Of a stretch of 64,000 nt of DNA, positions 53,301-62,300 are shown one piece after another. The translations under genes were made by a program, and so were the position numbers. Origin of the DNA: Stichopus chloronotus (lineage: Eukaryota; Echinodermata; Holothuroidea; Aspidochirotida; Stichopodidae); assembly GCA_021234535.1 (NCBI GenBank), contig CM037838.1:12297929-12361928 (forward strand), in the 5' to 3' direction. The notes beneath the pieces were generated by a model. It had not been told where the DNA came from, did not search any database, and worked only from the letters and a program-made list of their open reading frames with translations. Position 1 is the stretch's first letter, and every line of letters starts with the position of its first letter.

Positions 53301-56300
53301 AAAGCTTCAGCTGGAAATAAATCAAATTCTCTCATGGACTGTTTACAGGAAGCTTCAATATATAAAACACAAGGAAAACCAAAAATTATTCTCTCTTCAA
53401 ATATTTTGTTAGGTCTGAGAAAAAAGTGGTCAAACACAATGTATTGAGCTCTAGCACAAAATACACAATGAAAGGTTTCGCTGTATGATAATGGAAATAA
53501 ACACAAATTCTGACTTCACATGATTTCAAGACAAAAGAAAACACTCACCTTGTAATTGTTGGATACTGGCCAGGGTATCCTGACTAAGTTGTACAACCAC
53601 AGGGTTAACATCTCCCACCGGGGTGATTCCGCTGCTACTCATGCCGATGTTCTCACTCCTCAGCATGGAATCACTGTCCCCTTGACCGAATGTACAAGGA
53701 CATGTCCCCAGGTTCTCGCTCCACTCTTCGTGGGGAGGTTCGTTGGCATACCAGTCCAAACAGGACTGCTTGGGATTCAACGTGGTTTCGTTGTTCGACT
53801 CCAGCCGGTAGATCCAGCGCCCTCCCAGTCCCGTGTTTCCGGAAAATTGATCCGGCCGGAATCTGCTGTCTCCCCCTTTCAGAGGGCTCTCAAGCTGGGC
53901 ATTGGCATACATCCCCGAGCCGGCGTTGAACCCGATGACGACGTCCGTGGAGGCCAGGGCACCGACGTTCCACAGCATCTGGTCCTCCTCGTAGTTAAAG
54001 ATGGCGTAGCTGAAGGTTCCATCCGTGGCCAGACCGACCTGGAATGTGTTTGTCTGATGGGAATGGAACGAAACTCCAGTATGAGCAGTGTTTCTCATGA
54101 GAGGTCGTATACTCAAGTACACAGCAACACACATTGGATGAAGTTTAAGGATATTGAACGAACACAGGGCCTTTCTTATCGTGTAACTCTGGAATAGAGT
54201 CTATGAATTTCTATGCTGTAAGAGACAACTCCTGATTCTGTTAACAGCATCATGCAGCCTGCGATGATACTTGTAGGAGGGGAGCACATGGGAAATGTAC
54301 ACACAAGTAACAAGCAAGCGAAATTGTTTACAAATCCACTGATGCAAAAAAACAGGGCAACAGAGTGTTCAATATGGAGATGGAATTCACACACATGTGG
54401 CCATCCGGTACTAAGCGTCCAACATTGAGTTTCAGCTCAATTTGTGTCCTTGGCAGAAAGAAATACCAAACTGATATAAACACATCATCTAATTTTACTT
54501 ACATCAGTCAAGCTGGTGAACGAAGATATCTGGTACCAGGTAACGACCAGCATCCAGCTGGTGGTGAAATTAACGCGACCCGCATCGAATGCCCTTATAC
54601 GACCGTCTGCATCGTCGAGAATCGAAGACCGGTCGGTATCGGAATGTTCGTAAACCTGTGACATGGACGTACAAAGGTGGTTTGATTGGTCAATCAGGGT
54701 GAAGATTAATCGATGGGTGATAGATAGCTGATGGACAAAATTTGTTAAGAAAATGACCCTCAACATTTGACTTTCAATGCATTCTTCAAGAAAATAATAC
54801 CTCTCAAGACTGAATAATAAAAACCAACAAAATCATATGGCATATAAACAATTGAAATAATTGTCCTTATCCTTAATTGTCCAATAATTGAAATCTTGTC
54901 ACTGAAGACATGCAGTAGAAAGGACTCACCTGAAGAAAGATTTCAGTTACACATGTTAGCATTGTCAAATATTTAGGAAGAAAAAGTACCAACATTTGAT
55001 GGAATATTGTATGAATGTATGTGATGAATGTATGTGTCAAATATCACAGCAGTATTGGAGGACATCACAGCAGTAGGTTAAATATAATAACAGCAGTAAA
55101 TGACATCACAACAGTGAATGACATCATCTGGCCATGAATGACATCAACACAGCATAGAATGACATCATTGCAACAGTAAATGATATCCATCATCACAGGA
55201 GTACATGACATCATCACAGCATAGAATGACATCATTGCAACAGTAAATGATATCCGTCATCACAGGAGTACATGACATCATCACAGCATAGAATGACATC
55301 ATTGCAACAGTAAATGATATCCGTCATCACAGGAGTACATGACATCATCACAGCATTGGATGACATCAGCAGTAACACAGAATATAAACTGTTCTTTTTT
55401 TTTTGTGATATATGATCAGTTTAATCCTACGTCTCACAAATTAATAAGCAGGTGATGTGCACTAATTACTATATTTTCATCACTAAGTACGGCTTGTGAT
55501 TACAAAGGTAACAATTGTGATACATTATAAATTAAGGGTGGACAAGCAGAAAGTGTTTGATAACAAACATTTCCTATCGAGAAACAATTATGGTTTCAAA
55601 ACATGTTCACTGACTGATCCTGCAAATTAAAATTTGTCATTACACATTCACATTTGTTGATGTAAACTTATACTTACAAATACAATTTTTTATGTCTCAT
55701 ATTAGCCAATTACTGATCGCACATGACTAAAACACTTTTACTAGCATGACACTATGGCCTTGTGTATATGTCCTGTCAAAAGTTTAGAATATTTCAAAGA
55801 CACAAAGGTACACAGATTAGTTCATTCAGTATTCTTGACCTGGCTGGGAGTTGCAAGTTGATACAAACACATCCTTCATGGGAGTCGTACACAGTGTTTT
55901 GCACCTCAAGGAAATTAAAATTGCATGTCTCTTCCACCAATGTTGAACCATCATGGACCAATGATTTTAAAAGAGAGCAATCTTTTTAATATTCTTTAAT
56001 TAAACTTAGCATTCTATTCTAACTTTCATGACTTCTACAAAACGTCTTGACTTTCCCTACCTGTGAAGTGAAAATACAATTTCATGACTTCCCATGCCAT
56101 GGGAACCCTGTATATATATTAAAAGATGATGCAGTGGGGGTATATGATATGTTTCTCTTATTAAATACATAGCTGCTATCAAGATATGCCATTAGGAAGA
56201 ATCTCAATAATAACTACAAAATACCACTGACCTGATAAAATACCTCTCCTTGGTCTTCCACCAAGTTGCTGTCGGTCCAGAATGGAGTGACAGCAACCAG

Positions 56301-59300
56301 AGGTTGCGACCCATCGAACCCTCCGGGGAAAGCATTGGGGTAGCTCAGCTTCTCACCGTTTTCGTTGATGAACACGACTATGCCGTTCTCGATGAACTAT
56401 CAATCACAAGACAGAAAGACAGCGTACTGATAAGAATTTAATCCAATTCAGTCTTCTGGAGCGATTTTAATCTTAGGAGAAAATTGATTTTGGATAATAT
56501 AGAAAATATCTACCTATCTGGAAAGACGCCACATGTGACTGATCTTAATGTGTATGGGCATGTAATGGAATACAGTGCCCTCTTTTCCGTCCTTGCAAAA
56601 TCTGCTTTGTAATTGTACAGCTATCCTACTGAGGCTGGCCAGTCTCTCCCAGTTTTCTTCATACAGCATCTTTTAACATCGTGCTCACTTGCTTTATCAT
56701 ACATACTTTGAATTCATTCAAATTGCTGACAGCATGTGTTTACAGCTTTTTACTGGGAGGATTAAAACTTTCCATGGGTAGATTGTCTTTGATAATACTG
56801 TATGATGTGGAATATTCATTCAACCTTCGTTCATATTTACGATCATTTATTGCTTCTTTTAGTTCAATGTGAACTGCACTCTTCGTCAAAAGTTTGTTCT
56901 TCTGGGAAATGCCACTTTTATTTATAAATCAACTAATCCTCACAGAATTTTTGTTTTGTGCTAAATCATCATCTCCAGATGACTTTCTTTGCATGATATA
57001 ATATGACGTGTACAACCAGACATACTGTCAGCATTAAGTTGAGGTGAGGTGAGGTGAGGTGGAAGGATTGGCGGAAGACATCAACCCTACCATGTTTATT
57101 CATAACGTCGCCAAAGGCTATACTTCAAATGGTCACTAACTAGCACAACTTTTCTATGCATTATATATTTTGGAATCTTTTCCGGATCCTTCCTCCGTTG
57201 TGGTTTAGTCAAGAAAGCTAAGTATGACAAGTGTATAGACAGAGCTTTTTTTGTGTGTCTTGCACGAGTTGGACACTGCCAACGCTGCCAATAGCAAACA
57301 GCACACAAAATTTGGTACCAACTGATGCATGTACTGTTACGTACACCAGCAAATGACAAATTTGACAAGGGAAACTTACATACAAACTGTAGTAGAAATT
57401 ATCGCCGATCGGAAATCCTGCCGGGGGAACGAACGTCTGCGAAATCAAGTCCTCGGAGTCGCCCATCATCGTTTCAGCATTTTGTGTCAACCGTTGATCG
57501 CCTTGTTCATCCCCAAAGGTGAAGAGACGGATCTCTGAAGATTTGAGAGATGATCCATGTGAAGGGCAGACACAAAAATTGGTCACAAAAATTTGCAAAA
57601 AAATCACAAAAATTTGCATATTTAAATGTACCATATGCAATATTCACACCAAGCCAATCTGCCATTCTATTTCTAGCCCTTAATTCATACTAAGATATTG
57701 ATACAGTGCCATGAAATCTTACATTACCTATGAAAATTCATTCTTATTTAGATGTTTATCTCACCTCTGCAGTAGAATCCGTCTCCAGTGAAACCATCGT
57801 TGCACACACAGGTATAAGATCCTGGATTATCCATACAGGTGGCATCTGGGTCGCAATCATTAGTTCCCGAGCACTCGTCGACATCTGCAAATTTGCAGAG
57901 GTAGAATTTTGAGTTGCAAATCACCATTCTCAACGTAACTTTTAAATTCATTTATGCATGTACGGATGTGACTTTGAGGGCTGGTTTATACACCGAAATG
58001 TTCAAATGCGACCCATAAGTTCAATAGTGAATGTGACCCATTGGTTTAACATCCTACTGACAAAGTAGTGCATTCAAAATAATTCTCTGAACAAGATAAC
58101 TATATGTAACCTCAAAGCTTAAAACGTGACTTTTGTAATTTGAAGTTTGTACATCACCAAAATAAAAAATTGATCCACCAGAAATATGAATAAAATCTAT
58201 ACAGATGCGACATACAGAAGCTCATCCTTAAATGATCTGAGAAATAGAGGACGACGACGGTATCGTAATATTCTGAAGATGTACGAGGACTCACTCTCTG
58301 AGCAGGTATCTCCCATCCATCCTGAGGTACACAAGCAGGTGAAGAAACCAACGTTATTGGAACAGGTACCGTTGTTCACGCAGGGATCTGACACACACAA
58401 GTCTATCACTAGAAAAAGTAAACACGGTGCAAAAAGTTAGACATTTGTCAAAATGAGCAATCACGAGTGCTAAGCGACTGCGAGAGGTTAGTATAAATGG
58501 CAAAGTCTTTAAAGATTCCAGTACAGTTTTTGCTGGTTTAATGCAAGTTTTGAAGAAATAAGCACAATGGCCACCTTGAAATGGGCCGAAGTTTGGCCAA
58601 CAAAAAGTAACTTCAATCGATGGGTGAGGAGATGGAAATGGGAATGAACGGGAAGTTTGTTTGCCCCCAAAATTACATGAAATGTGTAAAAAAAAATAGA
58701 AAGATAAGATGGAGGACAATCTGTCATTAATGAAAACTGATGAGTACAAGTGCTGTACATTGAAGCTTGCGATGTAAGAGAGGAACAGCAGAGGGCACAG
58801 TCAGCTCTGTACAAGAGATGTATGGTGCCCTTGAAACTACATTACTAGGGCCTCAATAGCAAGACTACATACAGTCTGATTTTTCCTGCTTGGGTCACTT
58901 TATCAGGATTTAGTTTAAATTTGCAGGAATTTGATCTTCACCCACCAGTTAACCACACTCATTATTGTCCTCATTGATCTTAGAACAAAATAATATTTCC
59001 AACTTTGATTAACTTTGCCATGTTTCCGAAGGGGAAGAGGCAACCTCTGCATGAAACCATCACAAATAGAGTCATTTTCTGAAATGTTCATCTACTTCTC
59101 AGAAAATTACTAAGAAAATTCCAGCAATAAATTCATATCAATTCAACCAACATTGACAGAAAGACAGATCCCCTGTTAACGTTCCATTGTCACAGATGAG
59201 ATAGGATCCCGGGGATGCCAGCTCGTAGTTGGTATCACACACCAGGCTGATGACAGAACCGTGGGTGTTGTCCGTGGTGTTCAGCGAACCAAACAGTGGC

Positions 59301-62300
59301 GCCGTCGGCAGGTCACAGTCCTCTGCCGGATTGAGAATTGAGACGGTTTGTTGCGATGAAAAACTTCTATGACTGTTTGTGGCTAAGGCACAGCATACAA
59401 CCGATGGTAAACTGCACCACAAAAATTATGCATAAAATGCTCTATTTTAAATGATAATAAAAGTAAACAGCACTTACTATTGTCTGACAATACCGACAAA
59501 AAGTACCTGGATGTAAAAGTTTTGCTTCAAAAGTATCTTTACAGTTATCAAACAGAATAATGAATAGTTTTGAAGACACATGCATTCAATATATAATCTT
59601 TCAAAATATAGCACAAGCTTTATGACCATGCAAAACATTCTTAAGCACATTACACACTAGCACATCAAAATTACCCAATATAGCATCATTGGTTTTGCAT
59701 GTGCAAATAGCTTATAATAACCACAATAGATATTGTATATTATATTGAATATTAGATATTCAGAAATTATTACCACATACTACTAGAGATACACAAGAAA
59801 CATTGTCAACACACATCAGTCACTACACATACTGGATTTATCGACAGAACATCAAAGTAACAGAATGATTTTGTGTGTTGGCATTAGCACATCATCTGAT
59901 GACGTCAAACATTCTCCCTTACCCAGACAGGTGGGAAGATCGGTCGACCCAAACTGAGTACCGTTGCATATTCCCGTGTCGTTGCCGACCAGGGTGTATC
60001 CCGGTGAACACACGTACGTGATCTCATACGCTGTTTGGTATCTGGAAAACACTGGCGTAAAATAACCGCTGGCTATACTTGGTGGAGGCTTGCAGAGGTC
60101 TGTCAATGTAGAGGAGGGTGCATTGAAGAGGTTATACAAAGAGACCAGGTACAGGAAATGGTATTTCTTGTTTAATGGGTACAGCAGTTAAGCTTTGATG
60201 GCCTCACGTTAAAAGCTGAACTTAATATTACATCAGTGATTAATTAATACCTTCACTGGAGCGATAAAGTTACCGAGTGAGGTTAAATTAAAATACGACT
60301 GAAATATAAAATATTTCCATTTGAGCAGATATCCCCTCTAAGTTCTAGTCTTGTTTCATGCCGCTCTCGATCATCATTCTTGACATTTAAGTACCTAAAT
60401 TTATTTTCCATCTCTTTTTTTTTTTCGATGTCAGTAGTTTTGATGAACGGTATTGTTTTTTTTCCTTCTTATGTCCTTCATATGTATTGAAACCTGAACA
60501 TTTCATTGATACTTTTGTCTGTGTATTCTGTACATACAAGGAATAAATTAAATTGGAATTGAATTTCAGGCTATTTGGGGCATTTTATTTCTGTTTTTTT
60601 AACTGGACCAAGAGCAAAATAATAATAGGGTCTGAGTTTCTGGATCATTGCTTTATGAATTCAAGTTGAATTGCTCTATGACTGCAATCTATCAGAATGA
60701 CTGCCTGATTTAATGATACATATTCATTTCAGCGAGGGAGTAACCACCATCGTCCGGTCGAACACTCACTTGAACAGAGTTCTGAATCTTCATCATAGTT
60801 GCCGATACAGTCGTTGGAGTAGCCGTCGCATACTTGCGAGAGTGGTATGTAGACGCCCTGCGAGGGACACCGAAACCGATTCGGTCCTGGACAGTGCGGC
60901 TGAGAGTTCCTTTCATCTGTAACACCAAAAGCGCAGACCGCTGTTACAGCCACGTATCATTCAAAGTAATTGCCGGTTGACTTTTGTTGTTAATCTTACA
61001 TCAAACCATTTACTTATATTACAAACTATTTAAAGCAATCCAGAGAGAATTAGGGAAAGTCTATTTGTAAGATCTAGAGTATGTCATACTTCCAACTGAA
61101 GCCCACAGCGAAAAACAACTGAGTACATCTTACGTTTCAGTGAATTTCACAACATATTCCATTCAAGTTACAGGTAAACCACTTAGAGCATACTCCAGAA
61201 TAATTTCTTCACTACATACCATTATGTTTGGTAAGATAATTGAGAGTTAATTATTTCAATAGATCATTGAAACATATTTTGAACAATCCAAAGACGATTT
61301 TAGCAACTGCCGGTCAATTGCAACGTGATAATTTCATTTGCCAATCTAAGGAGCAAAAAACTGAAAAAGAGTGAAGTCTTCACGGAGAGAAAAAAAACGT
61401 ACCACAACAAAGGGACTCGGATTCATCTGAAAAGTCTGGACAATTTGGGCTTTGATCGCAAACTTTGGCAGCGTTGATGCAACTCCCGTCCTGGCAGGTA
61501 AACTCTCCTTCGGCACATTCAACTTAAGGAGAGAGAAAAAGCATTCAAGGAAAGTCTAAGAAAATCTGTTAGCAATAAAACCTGTTCATTGAAAAAAGAT
61601 GTTCTTCTTCCCTCTGTATTACTGTACATATTATAATCAAAGATGTATTTCAACTTTCTCTGACAAAATTAAGAATATGCCATTAAGGATATGTTATAAA
61701 AGCATTTGAAAACAGAACAATCTGTATGTACTTTTAATTTAATAATCTTGTGGACAATGCTTTCACAGAGCATCTCACTAATGTTGACAAGAAAAAAGGC
61801 AGAGTTGCAGCAATATGTAGGTGTCAATGCCAAGCAGAAGTTTGTAATGTATTCAGCTTTTTAGTTGCTGCCATCAATGAAACCTTTTTTTTTGGTGAGT
61901 GGATTTAATGTGGTGAACAGTTCTTGGTTGGCCTCAAAAAGTCACATTAAAGTCACATTACAAGACTTAACATGACTTAACAATTCAAAAATCATATAAG
62001 AAAGGAAACAAGCAATGAAAATTTTTAAGTGAAGGATGCAAACCAAAAACCTTGAAAGGCTTCCTTACTCCCTAGAACAAAGGAATGAAATAAATTTGCA
62101 GTAAAAATAGAAACACCAACCAGAATGCAGAAATGCAGTGTTGACCCCAAATGACCTTTGACCTCCACCAAAAACAATAGGGTTCTTCTGCTCAATGTGG
62201 CACACCTACATAACAAATATGCAATCTCTCCAACTTCCCTTCTTGAGATATTGTGTTTACAAGGTTTTCACAATTTGACCCCTGCTGACCCCAAATGACC

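Noticed and set aside
53556..54197. 213-residue plus-strand ORF
   Set aside because: Antisense shadow of the large NIDO/AMOP exon, which has clear domain matches on the minus strand.
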